DNA of 64,000 bases from Larkinella terrae (GTDB lineage: Bacteria > Bacteroidota > Bacteroidia > Cytophagales > Spirosomataceae), in assembly GCF_009668025.1 (NCBI RefSeq), contig NZ_WJXZ01000009.1, positions 62,001-126,000 on the forward strand. The letters run 5' to 3'. The notes below the pieces were generated by a model. The model was not told where the DNA came from. It saw nothing but the letters and a program-made list of their open reading frames with translations, and did not search any database. The position numbers were made by a program, and so were the translations under genes. This document shows positions 36,598-46,569 of this stretch, piece by piece (position 1 is the stretch's first letter; each line of letters opens with the position of its first letter).

Positions 36598-38808
36598 ATG
36601 ACGAATACGACCCAACCGATGCGACCACTTCTCCTCTTGATTTTTATTTTATCCGCTCTTGCTGGAAAATCCCAAACGTTCCGGCCGGATGAAATTGCCC
36701 GCTGGAAAAAACGCGCCAAAGCCGTTACCATCACACGCGACACCTGGGATATTCCGCATATTTCCGGCAAAACCGACGCGGATGTGGTTTTTGGGCTATT
36801 ATACACGCAGTGCGAAGATGATTTTGCGCGGGTGGAAGAAAATTACATCGACGCCATCGGCCGGATGGCGGAGGTGGAAGGAGAAACCGCCCTGTACCAC
36901 GATTTGCGTGCCCGGCTTTTTATGGATACCACCCAGGCCATTGCGATTTACCGGAAGAGTCCGAAATGGATGAAGAAACTGATGGACGCTTTTGCCGATG
37001 GCACCAATTATTATTTATATACCCACCCGAACGTCAAACCCCGTTTACTTACCCGGTTTCAACCCTGGATGCCGTTACTGTTCAGTGAAGGAAGTATTGG
37101 CGGCAACATCAGTGTAATTTCCACCGACCGAATTAAAGCTTTCTACACCAATTCGAAGTGGACATCAGAAGTCAACGATTTTGAAAAATACGAGCGTGAA
37201 CCCACGGGCTCGAACGGTTTTGCGATTGCGCCTGCCAAAAGTGTTACCAAAAATGCGTTATTGTTAATAAATCCTCACACTTCCTTTTACTTCCGCTCGG
37301 AAGTGCACGTAACCAGCAAAAAAGGTCTGAATGCCTACGGAGCTGTAACCTGGGGTCAATTCTTTGTCTATCAGGGGTTTAACCAGAATTGTGGCTGGAT
37401 GCATACCTCTGGGAATGCCGATTCGATGGATGAATACCTGGAAACGGTTGAAAAGCGCGATGGTGGTTACTTCTACAAATACGGAAATGAATGGCGACCG
37501 GTGAAGACCGAAAAGGTTTCACTCCCGTATAAAACCGCCAGCGGAATCCGGTACAAAGATTTTACGATTTACCGCACCCATCATGGCCCGGTGGCCGGTC
37601 AGGTGGGCGATAAATGGATGACAATCAGCATGATGAACGATCCGCTGAATGCCCTGGCGCAATCGTATCTTCGGACCAAGGCGAAGGATTACGAAGGTTA
37701 CAAAAAGGTCATGCAATTAAATGGGAACGCAACCAATAATACGGTTTATGCCGATCGTAATGGTACCATTGCGTATTGGCACGGCAATTTTATTCCCCGA
37801 CGGAATCCGAAGTTTGACTGGAATCAGCCCGTTGACGGCAGCAACCCGGAAACCGATTGGAAAGGGTTACACGATATTGACGACATCGTTCAGGTGAAAA
37901 ACCCGGCCAATGGCTGGATTCAGAATTGCAATTCGACACCATTTTCCGTGGCAGGTCCGAGCAGCCCGGCCATCAGTCAGTATCCAACGTATATGGCGCC
38001 CGACGATGAAAATTTTCGGGGTGTCAATGCCGTAAGGGTTTTGCAACAGAAGTCCAGTTTCACCCTGGATACACTGATTGCGGCCGCTTATGACCCGCAT
38101 CTCCCCGGTTTTGACGACCTGATTCCGTCGCTGGTGCAGGCGTATCAAACCGGGAAAGCAGATGAACAACCGAAAGCCCTTGCCGAAGCCATCGACACCC
38201 TGCAAAACTGGTCCAATACCTACGGAACAACCTCCGTTGCAACGACGCTTGCCGTGATGTGGGCTGAGAAGATCCAGCGGTTGGCCCGCCCCCGCATTCC
38301 GAGTGATAAACGCTTTGATTTCCTGACGTTTACGGAGTTCATGATTAAAAACGTAACTCCTCAGGAAAAAGTAAAATTACTCGCTGAAGTAATCGAAGAA
38401 CTGACCCGGGACTTTGGAACCTGGAAAACCGCCTGGGGGGAAATCAACCGGTTTCAGCGTCTGACGGGAAAAATTAACGAAACCTTTGATGATTCGAAAC
38501 CGAGTTTCGCGGTCGGTTTCATGCCTTCAAACTGGGGTTCGCTGGCTGCTTTTGGGGCGCGCACGTATCCCGGAACTAAAAAGCGTTACGGAAGTGTGGG
38601 CAATAGTTTTGTAGCTGTCGTTGAATTTGGTGATCGCGTGAAGGCCCGGACAGTCGTCAACGGCGGGCACAGCAGCAATCCGTCTTCCCCGCATTTCAAT
38701 GACCAGGCCGCTTTGTTCAGTGCCGGAAAATTCAAAGACATCTGGTTCTACCCCGAAGACATCCGCCAGCACGTTGAAAAAACGTATCATCCGGGAGAGA
38801 AGGATTGA
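36598..38808 (+). CDS. Secreted penicillin-acylase-type Ntn hydrolase
   Basis: 736 residues. A signal peptide (about 1-26, ending GKS-Q; ATG 36619 is an alternative start) exports it to the periplasm. The family cleaves itself into an alpha and a beta chain before the N-terminal nucleophile serine; here this is G204/S205 in PTGSNGFAIAPAKS. The beta chain continues with LLINPHTSFYFRSEVH and later NATNNTVYADRNGTIAYWHG. Known members hydrolyse beta-lactam side chains, acyl-homoserine lactones or aculeacin; the substrate here cannot be assigned. It stands alone, flanked by the trxA terminator and an inverted repeat. Confidence 0.88.
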   Translation: MTNTTQPMRPLLLLIFILSALAGKSQTFRPDEIARWKKRAKAVTITRDTWDIPHISGKTDADVVFGLLYTQCEDDFARVEENYIDAIGRMAEVEGETALYHDLRARLFMDTTQAIAIYRKSPKWMKKLMDAFADGTNYYLYTHPNVKPRLLTRFQPWMPLLFSEGSIGGNISVISTDRIKAFYTNSKWTSEVNDFEKYEREPTGSNGFAIAPAKSVTKNALLLINPHTSFYFRSEVHVTSKKGLNAYGAVTWGQFFVYQGFNQNCGWMHTSGNADSMDEYLETVEKRDGGYFYKYGNEWRPVKTEKVSLPYKTASGIRYKDFTIYRTHHGPVAGQVGDKWMTISMMNDPLNALAQSYLRTKAKDYEGYKKVMQLNGNATNNTVYADRNGTIAYWHGNFIPRRNPKFDWNQPVDGSNPETDWKGLHDIDDIVQVKNPANGWIQNCNSTPFSVAGPSSPAISQYPTYMAPDDENFRGVNAVRVLQQKSSFTLDTLIAAAYDPHLPGFDDLIPSLVQAYQTGKADEQPKALAEAIDTLQNWSNTYGTTSVATTLAVMWAEKIQRLARPRIPSDKRFDFLTFTEFMIKNVTPQEKVKLLAEVIEELTRDFGTWKTAWGEINRFQRLTGKINETFDDSKPSFAVGFMPSNWGSLAAFGARTYPGTKKRYGSVGNSFVAVVEFGDRVKARTVVNGGHSSNPSSPHFNDQAALFSAGKFKDIWFYPEDIRQHVEKTYHPGEKD

Positions 38809-38810
38809 AT

Positions 38811-38901
38811 AATTAACAATTAATAATGAACAATTAACATGAAATGGACAATCGCTTCAAAAATCGTAAATGGTCATTGTTAATTATACATTGTTCATTA
38901 T
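38811..38901. repeat. Degenerate inverted repeat, AACAATTAATAATGAA words
   Basis: ATAATGAACAAT at 38823-38834 has its reverse complement at 38890-38901, and AATTAACAAT at 38811-38820 has its reverse complement at 38876-38885. The order of the two pairs is crossed rather than nested. The vocabulary is that of the perfect repeat at 15125-15212. It again lies between convergent gene ends. Confidence 0.7.
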
Positions 38902-40994
38902 CTAAACGCTCTAATAATCGCCAGCACTTCTTCGCCGATCATTTTCACTTTCGTTTTACCGAAGCCTTTAACGGTTAATAATTCGTCGAGGGTGGAGGGT
39001 TTTGACTTGGTTAATTCCAGAATGGTTTTTCGAGGTAACACCATGTAACCGGCCGTGTCATTCTCTCCGGCCAGATCATCCCGCCATTTGGTCAGGGCTT
39101 TGTACAGCGATCCGTTGGATTTGCCGCCGGATTCTTCCGAAAAAGCGGTTTTTCGGTTTTCTTTATTTTTTCGATTGGGCTGAAAAGCGAGTTCGGCACC
39201 GTTCCGTGCTTTCAGGTAAGCCAGCGCATCAAAACCGGTTTGGCAACTTTCAAAACAATAGAGTTTGACGGACAACTCTTTTTCCAGTTCATCCAGCGAT
39301 TCGAGCAGGGTTTCCCGGACGAGCTTATTATCGGAATCCGTTGGGCAAGAGTAAAAAATAGGTAGTAATTCGTTGCTAATCAGATTTTTAAAATAGTCTC
39401 CTGCTTTCCTGACACGTTCCTGTAACGATTCATTTTCCTCGGGCAGCAGGTTTTCAGCGAAATACGATGGAAGCTGCCTCTGAAACCGTATGGCAATACT
39501 GCGGGCTTTCTCGCCGAACAATTTTTTGAAGTCGCTCAAAACTGCCTGTACCTCGCCGTCCAGACTGGCAGCATGTTCGTTGAAAATCCGTAGACAGCGG
39601 TTTATCAAATAATCGGCGCGGTCGAACGTAAAGAGATCCATCAGCAAATCCTCCTGATTGGATTGCTTGGAATGACGCAGCTCCTCTTCGGTGGGAACTT
39701 GCAACTGAACCTGTTCGTGAAATTCTTCCAGCAGCAGTTCGGTTTTGATGCTATGCGACGGAATGGGCGCCCGCAAAACGAGGCCATCCAGCGATTTGCA
39801 ACGACTCAGCGCAACGTAAACCTGTCCGTGGGCAAAGGCCGATGCCGCATCGATAATGGCTTTTTCAAACGTCAGGCCCTGACTTTTGTGAATCGTGATG
39901 GCCCAGGCCAGTTTTAAAGGAAACTGAACAAACTTGCCGACCGCTTCTTCTTTAATCTCGTTTGTTACCGAATCCAGCGAATACCGGATGTTGAGCCATT
40001 CCATCCGATCCACGGCCAGCGTTTCGGGCTCTTTCGGGCATTTTACGTAAATGCAATCGTCGTCAATGTCGGTTATTTGGCCAATTTTACCGTTGTAAAA
40101 CAGTTTGTCGCGGGAAATGTCATTTTTGACGAACATTACTTGCGCACCAACTTTGAGTTCCAGGCTGGCTTCAGTGGGGTAGGCCTGCGCCGGAAATTCG
40201 CCCTCAATGGTCGCTTCAAACGTATGCGATTCGGTATTTAGCTCTAGTAACTTCTGGCTATTAATATGCTGAGCTGCGCTGTTGTGCGTCGACAAAGTAA
40301 TGAATCCTTCTTTGTCATCGGGCTTAAAATCAGCGATATAGTGCCGGTTTAGTTCGTCTAACTGCTGACGACTTACCCGTTTTTCCCGAATGCTGTTCAG
40401 GATATCAATAAACTGCTTATCGGATTGTCGGTAGATGTGATCCAGTTCAATGGAAATATAGGGCGTTTTTTGCAGGGCGCGGCTGCCGAAAAAATAACCC
40501 GTTTCGTAATGCGGTTTTAGAAACGCCCAGTCTTCATCGCGAATAACCGGCGGCAATTGCTGCATGTCACCAATCAGGAGTAACTGGACTCCGCCAAACG
40601 GTTCAGAACGATGGCGGAAACGGCGCAGTACCTCGTCGATTCCGTCGAGTACGTCGGCCCGCACCATACTGATTTCATCGACGATCAGCAAATCGAGCGT
40701 CCGAAGAATTTTAATTTTTTCCCGATTAAATTTTTTCGATTCCCGACTCGTTGCTCCCGGAACCAGTGGACCAAACGGGAGTTGAAAAAGCGAATGAATC
40801 GTTACGCCCCCTGCATTAATAGCCGCTACACCCGTTGGGGCTACAACCGCTAATCGCTTGGAAGTCATGAGTTTGATCTGGTGCAGAAACGTCGTTTTCC
40901 CCGTTCCGGCTTTTCCCGTCAGAAATACATTTCGGTTGGTATGGAGAACAAAGTCGTGCGCTAACTGGAGCTTTTCGTTAACAATGGCGGGCAT
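38898..40994 (-). CDS. PIF1/RecD-like helicase with C-terminal HRDC domain
   Basis: 698 residues. The helicase core has Walker A GKAGTGKT (27-34), PTGVAAINAGGVTIHSLFQLP after it, Walker B LLIVDEIS and a QLPPV segment (motif III). A domain near 360-400 has ITIHKSQGLTFEKAIID and YVALSRCKSLDGLVL (motifs V and VI). The last 70 residues form an HRDC domain (GYMVLPRKTILELTKSKPS, ending FGKTKVKMIGEEVLAII). The family is common in Bacteroidota; a role in unwinding DNA during repair or at structured DNA is likely. Transcribed alone. Confidence 0.88.
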   Translation of the reverse strand: MPAIVNEKLQLAHDFVLHTNRNVFLTGKAGTGKTTFLHQIKLMTSKRLAVVAPTGVAAINAGGVTIHSLFQLPFGPLVPGATSRESKKFNREKIKILRTLDLLIVDEISMVRADVLDGIDEVLRRFRHRSEPFGGVQLLLIGDMQQLPPVIRDEDWAFLKPHYETGYFFGSRALQKTPYISIELDHIYRQSDKQFIDILNSIREKRVSRQQLDELNRHYIADFKPDDKEGFITLSTHNSAAQHINSQKLLELNTESHTFEATIEGEFPAQAYPTEASLELKVGAQVMFVKNDISRDKLFYNGKIGQITDIDDDCIYVKCPKEPETLAVDRMEWLNIRYSLDSVTNEIKEEAVGKFVQFPLKLAWAITIHKSQGLTFEKAIIDAASAFAHGQVYVALSRCKSLDGLVLRAPIPSHSIKTELLLEEFHEQVQLQVPTEEELRHSKQSNQEDLLMDLFTFDRADYLINRCLRIFNEHAASLDGEVQAVLSDFKKLFGEKARSIAIRFQRQLPSYFAENLLPEENESLQERVRKAGDYFKNLISNELLPIFYSCPTDSDNKLVRETLLESLDELEKELSVKLYCFESCQTGFDALAYLKARNGAELAFQPNRKNKENRKTAFSEESGGKSNGSLYKALTKWRDDLAGENDTAGYMVLPRKTILELTKSKPSTLDELLTVKGFGKTKVKMIGEEVLAIIRAFR

Positions 40995-41197
40995 GAGGTA
41001 ACAACAAATAAATGCTAAACCGGAGGTAAGTTACACTTGGAAAGTTCACTTATTGGTTTTTTCCGGAAAGGTTAAAGATACAAAATGGAAAGGTCGCAGG
41101 CTACGGTTTTTTGTTGATTCGCGTTGAATTTATTCTGTACCTGAATGGCTCAATACCTTAGAAAAAGAACATATTTCATCAGAAAGGGTGATAGTGT

Positions 41198-41215
41198 TGT
41201 ACGACCAATAGTACA
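41198..41215. promoter_or_regulatory. Palindrome TGTAC-N8-GTACA, possible operator
   Basis: Five-base perfect arms 8 bases apart, about 210 bases before the GntR start. GntR/FadR-type proteins bind short palindromes, so this could be a regulator site; the distance from the start makes this weak. Confidence 0.25.
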
Positions 41216-41367
41216 GATTTACCTACCGCTCCAACTGAATTTATTTGATTGAATGGGCTATAAAAGCTATTATTTAACCGATTTCTTCAGTGAATTTTAG
41301 TCTGAATTGGATTTTTCTCTTACCAATCATTATTTATTTAATGTATGCATTTCCTGTATAAATCATA

Positions 41368-41396
41368 TTGTTTGCGACCCTTGTGATTTAATTTTT
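41368..41396 (+). promoter_or_regulatory. Candidate promoter of the GntR-RND operon
   Basis: TTG at 41368-41370 and TAATTTTT at 41389-41396 (one mismatch to TAnnTTTG) are 18 bases apart. The start codon lies 28 bases downstream. Confidence 0.45.
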
Positions 41397-41424
41397 AACG
41401 GTTTATTTTTACTCATCAGATGAT

Positions 41425-42099
41425 ATGATGACCTCAGATACGATACAAATCAAACGGGAGAGCCTGGCGGATGCGGTGGTTAAAAAATTGCAACAGCAAA
41501 TTGCCTCCAGCCACTATAAAATAGGCGAGAAACTGCCATCGGAACCGGAGCTGATGCAGTATTTTGGTGTAGGCCGATCAACGATTCGGGAAGCCATCCG
41601 CATTCTGGCTAACAAAGGGCTCATTCGGGTGCAACAGGGCCTGGGAACATTTGTTGAACTCGAACAACCCAGCGTCGAACCCTTTCATCAGAGTTTGCAA
41701 CGTGCTGAAGGTGATGATGTTAATGAAGTCAGACAATTACTGGAACTGAAAATTGCGGAAAAAGCCGCCCTGAATCGAACCCAGGAAGACATCGATGTGA
41801 TGACAGTTTTTTTGCAAAACCGCCACGAAGCCGCCCTGCAAAACCGCCCGGAAGCCTGCATCGAAGCCGACATTCAATTTCACATCCGCCTGGCAATGGC
41901 GTCCAAAAATGAAGTTTTGGTCGATCTCTACAAAATCATTGCCGATAAAATGAAGAAATCCTTCATGGAAGTCTTTATCACCACGGAAACCTTGCTAAGT
42001 AAACAAAGTATGCACATGGCTCTTTTACAAAGCGTGGCCGACCGTGACCCCAAAAAAGCCTGGTATTGGGCGGCAAAAATTACGGGGCAAATCCGCTAA
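41425..42099 (+). CDS. GntR family regulator (FadR/FCD type)
   Basis: 224 residues. The winged helix (about 10-75) contains IGEKLPSEPELMQYFGVGR and STIREAIRILANKGLIRV. The C-terminal helical FCD domain (about 95-220) binds small effectors, often acids, through a metal and His residues; ADIQFHIRLAMASKNEV carries one of them. It is the first gene before the RND pump (gap 45 bases) and most likely a local regulator of it. Two ATGs stand side by side (41425, 41428). Confidence 0.88.
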   Translation: MMTSDTIQIKRESLADAVVKKLQQQIASSHYKIGEKLPSEPELMQYFGVGRSTIREAIRILANKGLIRVQQGLGTFVELEQPSVEPFHQSLQRAEGDDVNEVRQLLELKIAEKAALNRTQEDIDVMTVFLQNRHEAALQNRPEACIEADIQFHIRLAMASKNEVLVDLYKIIADKMKKSFMEVFITTETLLSKQSMHMALLQSVADRDPKKAWYWAAKITGQIR

Positions 42100-42144
42100 C
42101 TGATTGCGCGTACAGCCTAAATTCATTTAAAGAAATACCTCATT

Positions 42145-45100
42145 ATGGACCTTATCCGATCAGCCTTACGCAAACCTATTACCGTTCTGGTGCTGGTAGC
42201 GGGATTATTTTATTTTGGTGTCGGTGCTGTTCGCACGATCAAGATCGATATTTTTCCCAACCTGGACTTGCCGGTTATTTATATTTCACATCCCTATGGC
42301 GGTTTTACACCGAACCAGATGGAATCGTTTTTTGGCAAGCAATACGTCAACCTGCTGTTGTACGTTTCAGGTGTCAAAAGTATTGAAACGCGTAACATTC
42401 AGGGGCTTACCCTGATAAAGCTGTCGTTTTATGAGGGTACCAACATGGCCCAGGCAGCAGCCGAGGTATCTTCCTATACGAACCGGGCCCAGGCCATATT
42501 TCCGCCCGGGTCGCAACCACCCTTTATTTTGCGGTTTGATGCATCGACGTTACCGATCGGTCAGTTGGTCTTGAGCAGTCCGTCACGCACTAACAACGAG
42601 TTGCAGGATATGGCCAACGTGTACGTCCGGGCCGGGTTTAGTTCAATTCCCGGTCTGGTGGCTCCGGCACCTTTTGGCGGAAACTCCCGCACGATCGTCA
42701 TCAAAGCGGACCCGGAGTTGCTGCGTTCCCATAATCTGACTCCCGACCAGTTAGTAGCGGCTTTGCGGGTCAATAATCAGGCGACTCCCGCCGGAAACGT
42801 GCGCGTGGGTGACCTGAATTATTTTACACCTGCCAACACGACAATTAAGAATGTAAAGGACTTCGAAAACATTCCGATCTATACCGGAACCGTCCAGAAT
42901 TTATACCTGAAAGATGTAGCAAAAGTGGAGGATGCTGCGGATATAACTTCCGGTTATGTTTTGGTAAATGGCCGCCGTTCGGTGTATTTACCGATCACCA
43001 AATCCGCTGATGCCTCAACCTGGGAAGTAGTCCAGAATCTCAAAAAAGAATTGCCTCGGTTTCAGTCCTTGTTACCCGAAGATGTGAAGTTATCGTACGA
43101 ATTTGATCAATCGGTTTACGTAATCAATTCGGTTGAAAGTTTAATTACAGAAGGCATTATCGGGGCTATTTTAACGGGTTTGATGGTATTACTTTTTCTG
43201 GGCGATCCGCGTGGTGCCTTAATCGTGATTATCACCATTCCAATCTGTATTATTTCCGGCGTTTTATTTCTTTCGTTATTCGGGCAAACCATCAATATTA
43301 TGACATTGAGCGGTTTGTCCTTGGCCATTGGAATTCTGGTGGATGAATCGACCGTTACGATTGAAAATATCCACCAGCACATGGACATGAAAAAAACCAA
43401 AGCACTGGCGATCTGGGATGCCTGTAAGGAAATTGCGTTCTCCAAATTGCTGATTTTATTCTGTATTCTGGCGGTTTTTGCACCGGCTTTTACGATGAAA
43501 GGCATACCGGGCGCTTTGTTTTTTCCGCTGTCGCTGGCGATTGCTTTTTCCATGATTACGTCCTACGTGATGGCGCAAACATTGGTTCCGGTTTTGGCAA
43601 ACTGGCTGATGAAAGAACACGTCATTAAATCCAACGGAAAATCCCGAAAAAAAGATGCTATCCGTGCTAAATCTTTGGCAGAGAATGGAGTAGCGGTAAA
43701 ACCGGAAGACCGCATCCTGAACGGAAAACAAAAACTGGCGCATCAGGCTGACCTCAACAACGACGGAAAAATCAGCAAGTTTGAGCGGCTAAGGATTAAT
43801 TTTGTGCGATTTATAGGATGGTCGCTTCCGTATAAAAGATCGATAACCATCGGTTATTTTGTGATCGCATTGGGGTGTACGGCATTCTTTTTATCCATCA
43901 TCGGACGGGATGTTTTGCCGCGGGTAAATGCCGGTCAATTTCAAGTTCGACTGCGCGCGCAGGATGGTACCCGGCTGGAAAAAACCGAAACCACCATGTT
44001 GAAAGCCATTGATGTTTTGTACCAACTGGTTGGAAAAGAAAACGTTGAAATTACTTCGGCGATGGTGGGTATGCACGGTTCACAATTTTCGACCAGTCCG
44101 ATTTATCTCTTCATGGCCGGGCCGCAGGAAGGCGTTTTGCAGGTGAGTTTGGATGATGAATATGAAGTCGATCTGGATAAATTAAAAGATCAGTATCGGG
44201 AGAAAATGAAAGCCGCTTTACCCGATATAAAACTGTCATTTGAACCGATTGAATTAACCGATAAGATTCTGAGCCAGGGTTCACCAACGCCCATTGAAGT
44301 GAAGGTGATTGGTAAGAATAAACCGCAGAATGAAGAATACGCCAATAAAGTAATTGCCAAGCTAAAAGAGATTCCGTATTTACGCGATATTCAGATTGGA
44401 CAGGCCATCAATTATCCGTCTATAAACATTGATATTGACCGGGTAAAAGCGGCTCAATTGGGTGCTGACGTTTCGGTAATTTCCAGGTCGTTAACGGCTT
44501 CCACTTCTTCTTCCCGATTTACCGAGAAAAATGTCTGGATCGACCCGAAAAGTGCGCAGATGTACAGTGTTCAGGTACAGATACCGGAGAATAAAATGAC
44601 TAGTATTAACGACATTGGCGAAATACCGGTTTTGCCGAATGCTAACCGACCGGTTTTGAGCGATGTTGCTACCATTAAGAAGGATAAAACATACGGCGAA
44701 AACGATAACATCGGCGCTGTGCCGGTTTTGTCGGTGACTGCTAACCTGAACGACATGGATCTGGGAACGGCCACGACCGATGTGAAAAAAGCCATTGCCG
44801 ATCTCGGCGAACTGCCGCGTGGATTACTCATCGAAACCCGCGGTTTGACGCAGGTGTTGACGGAAACGCTCGATAGTCTGCAAACCGGTTTGTTAACGGC
44901 CATTATCGTGATTTTTCTGATGTTAGCGGCTAATTTTCAATCATTTAAGGTTTCGCTGGTGGTTTTGTGTACGGTTCCGGCGGTGTTGGCGGGTTCGCTG
45001 GCCTTGCTGCTGCTGACCGGTTCGACGCTTAATCTGCAATCGTATATGGGTATGATCATGTCGGTGGGGGTTTCGATCTCCAATGCCGTTCTGCTGGTGA

Positions 45101-45438
45101 CCAACGCGGAGGAATTACGAATGAAAAACCACAATGCCCAACTGGCGGCCAAAGAAGCGGCTTCGCTGCGGATGCGACCCATTGTAATGACCAGTGTTGC
45201 GATGGTGGTGGGAATGCTGCCGATGGCGCTCGGTTTTGGAGAAGGCGGTTCGCAAACCGCTCCGCTGGGGCGCGCGGTTATTGGCGGGCTGATTGCTTCC
45301 ACCTTTGCGGCCTTGCACATTTTACCGCTGGTGTTTGCCTGGGTGCAGGCCAAATCATCGACGCAGTCGGTTTCATTAGACCCGGAAGACAAAGAAAGTA
45401 AACATTATATTCCTAATGTATATGAATCAGTTAATTAA
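42145..45438 (+). CDS. RND efflux permease with EF-hand-like cytoplasmic loop
   Basis: 1097 residues, proton-driven inner-membrane pump of the AcrB/MexB fold: twelve helices, two large periplasmic loops (about 30-330 and 590-880). The helix-4 proton relay is D400-E401 in LVDESTVTIENI. The cytoplasmic connection between helices 6 and 7 (about 495-560) is longer than usual and includes DLNNDGKISKFE at 536-547 (bases 43750-43785), which fits the 12-residue EF-hand loop DxNxDGxIxxxE. Known AcrB-like pumps do not need calcium here. The adaptor gene follows and overlaps by 23 bases. No outer-membrane channel gene is near. Substrates are unknown. Confidence 0.9.
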   Translation: MDLIRSALRKPITVLVLVAGLFYFGVGAVRTIKIDIFPNLDLPVIYISHPYGGFTPNQMESFFGKQYVNLLLYVSGVKSIETRNIQGLTLIKLSFYEGTNMAQAAAEVSSYTNRAQAIFPPGSQPPFILRFDASTLPIGQLVLSSPSRTNNELQDMANVYVRAGFSSIPGLVAPAPFGGNSRTIVIKADPELLRSHNLTPDQLVAALRVNNQATPAGNVRVGDLNYFTPANTTIKNVKDFENIPIYTGTVQNLYLKDVAKVEDAADITSGYVLVNGRRSVYLPITKSADASTWEVVQNLKKELPRFQSLLPEDVKLSYEFDQSVYVINSVESLITEGIIGAILTGLMVLLFLGDPRGALIVIITIPICIISGVLFLSLFGQTINIMTLSGLSLAIGILVDESTVTIENIHQHMDMKKTKALAIWDACKEIAFSKLLILFCILAVFAPAFTMKGIPGALFFPLSLAIAFSMITSYVMAQTLVPVLANWLMKEHVIKSNGKSRKKDAIRAKSLAENGVAVKPEDRILNGKQKLAHQADLNNDGKISKFERLRINFVRFIGWSLPYKRSITIGYFVIALGCTAFFLSIIGRDVLPRVNAGQFQVRLRAQDGTRLEKTETTMLKAIDVLYQLVGKENVEITSAMVGMHGSQFSTSPIYLFMAGPQEGVLQVSLDDEYEVDLDKLKDQYREKMKAALPDIKLSFEPIELTDKILSQGSPTPIEVKVIGKNKPQNEEYANKVIAKLKEIPYLRDIQIGQAINYPSINIDIDRVKAAQLGADVSVISRSLTASTSSSRFTEKNVWIDPKSAQMYSVQVQIPENKMTSINDIGEIPVLPNANRPVLSDVATIKKDKTYGENDNIGAVPVLSVTANLNDMDLGTATTDVKKAIADLGELPRGLLIETRGLTQVLTETLDSLQTGLLTAIIVIFLMLAANFQSFKVSLVVLCTVPAVLAGSLALLLLTGSTLNLQSYMGMIMSVGVSISNAVLLVTNAEELRMKNHNAQLAAKEAASLRMRPIVMTSVAMVVGMLPMALGFGEGGSQTAPLGRAVIGGLIASTFAALHILPLVFAWVQAKSSTQSVSLDPEDKESKHYIPNVYESVN

Positions 45439-46555
45439 AAGATTCGGTTATCCCCTGATTGCGGTTTTTTCCGGGATTCTGTTGGCTAGCTCATTAACGG
45501 GTTGTCACTCGTCGGAGAGCAAGGCGGATAAGGTGGCCATCAAAGAGGAACCGGAAGCAACTGAAGTTTTTACGCTGCACAAAGGTAAATTGTCGTCGAA
45601 TCTCCAGATTCCGGGCGAATTGCTGGCGTTTCGGGACGTGGACATGTACGCGAAAGTGAGCGGTTTTGTTAAATCCATCCATGCCGATGTAGGTTCAGAA
45701 GTGCAGGAAGGACAACTTTTGGCATTGGCCGAGGCACCTGAATTGAATGCGCAACTGGCTTCGGCCGAATCGAAACTGAAGGCGCAGGAAGCACTTTACA
45801 TCGCCAGCAAAGCGAATTACGACCGGTATGTAGATGCCGCCAAAACACCGGGAACGGTTGCTGCGTCAATGATCGAGCAGACACTGGCCAAAAAAGAATC
45901 AGATTATGCCCAGCTGGAAGCCGCCAAATCGGCCTACCGGGAAGTGGCTGATATGCGCAAGTACCTGGAAATCAGAGCGCCGTTTAGCGGTATTATCAGT
46001 TTGCGGAACGTCAGCACCGGTGCTTACATCGGTCCATCGGGGAAAGGTTCCGAATTGCCGCTTTTCGTGCTGACGGAGCAAAAACGCCTGCGGCTGGTGG
46101 TTGCCGTTCCCGAAGCTTACACCGGATATGTCGATCTGAACGATGAAGTGAGCTTTACGGTGAAGGCATTTCCGGATAAAAAATTTACGGGGAAAGTGAA
46201 GCGACTCGCGGGAGCCCTGGACAAGCGGCTGCGTTCGGAGCGGACGGAGGTGGATGTGATCAACTCGGATCGCAAACTGTTGCCGGGCATGATCGCTGAA
46301 GTTACCATTCCGCTGCCGACCAAAAACACCACGTTCGTTGTTCCGAAATCGGCGATTATCAGTTCATCGATCGGGGTATTTATTGTCAAGGTCGTCAACC
46401 AGAAAGCGGAATGGGTTCCGATTCAGAAAGGCCTGGAAGAGGGCGACAATGTTGAGGTTTTCGGCGAGGTAAAAGAGGGAGACCTGATCATGACCACGGC
46501 TACCGAAGAGGTTCGGAATGGCTCACCGGTTCCCGCTGTTAAACAACACTCTTAA
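45416..46555 (+). CDS. RND periplasmic adaptor (membrane fusion lipoprotein)
   Basis: 379 residues (ATG 45416, or ATG 45422). A signal with lipobox SLTGC anchors it to the inner membrane. The HlyD-type parts are in order: barrel-sandwich half VDMYAKVSGFVKSIHADVGS, coiled-coil hairpin (about 105-185), second half LEIRAPFSGIISLRNVSTG, beta-barrel and membrane-proximal domain. The start overlaps the end of the pump gene, so translation is coupled. The adaptor being downstream of the pump reverses the usual order. Confidence 0.9.
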   Translation: MYMNQLIKRFGYPLIAVFSGILLASSLTGCHSSESKADKVAIKEEPEATEVFTLHKGKLSSNLQIPGELLAFRDVDMYAKVSGFVKSIHADVGSEVQEGQLLALAEAPELNAQLASAESKLKAQEALYIASKANYDRYVDAAKTPGTVAASMIEQTLAKKESDYAQLEAAKSAYREVADMRKYLEIRAPFSGIISLRNVSTGAYIGPSGKGSELPLFVLTEQKRLRLVVAVPEAYTGYVDLNDEVSFTVKAFPDKKFTGKVKRLAGALDKRLRSERTEVDVINSDRKLLPGMIAEVTIPLPTKNTTFVVPKSAIISSSIGVFIVKVVNQKAEWVPIQKGLEEGDNVEVFGEVKEGDLIMTTATEEVRNGSPVPAVKQHS

Positions 46556-46569
46556 GTCGATAGGCGGTT

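Larger units (their letters stand above)
40995..41424. other. AT-rich divergent intergenic region, 430 bases
   Basis: The longest gap in the window, between the helicase start (minus) and the GntR start (plus). No open frame that I can support and no RNA gene recognised. It holds a small palindrome at 41198-41215 and a promoter-like pair at 41368-41396; the rest is AT-rich and featureless to me. Confidence 0.7.

Noticed and set aside
41414-41430. CATCA...TGATG palindrome over the GntR start as an operator
   Set aside because: Five-base arms overlapping the start codon are expected by chance in AT-rich DNA; no second site supports it.
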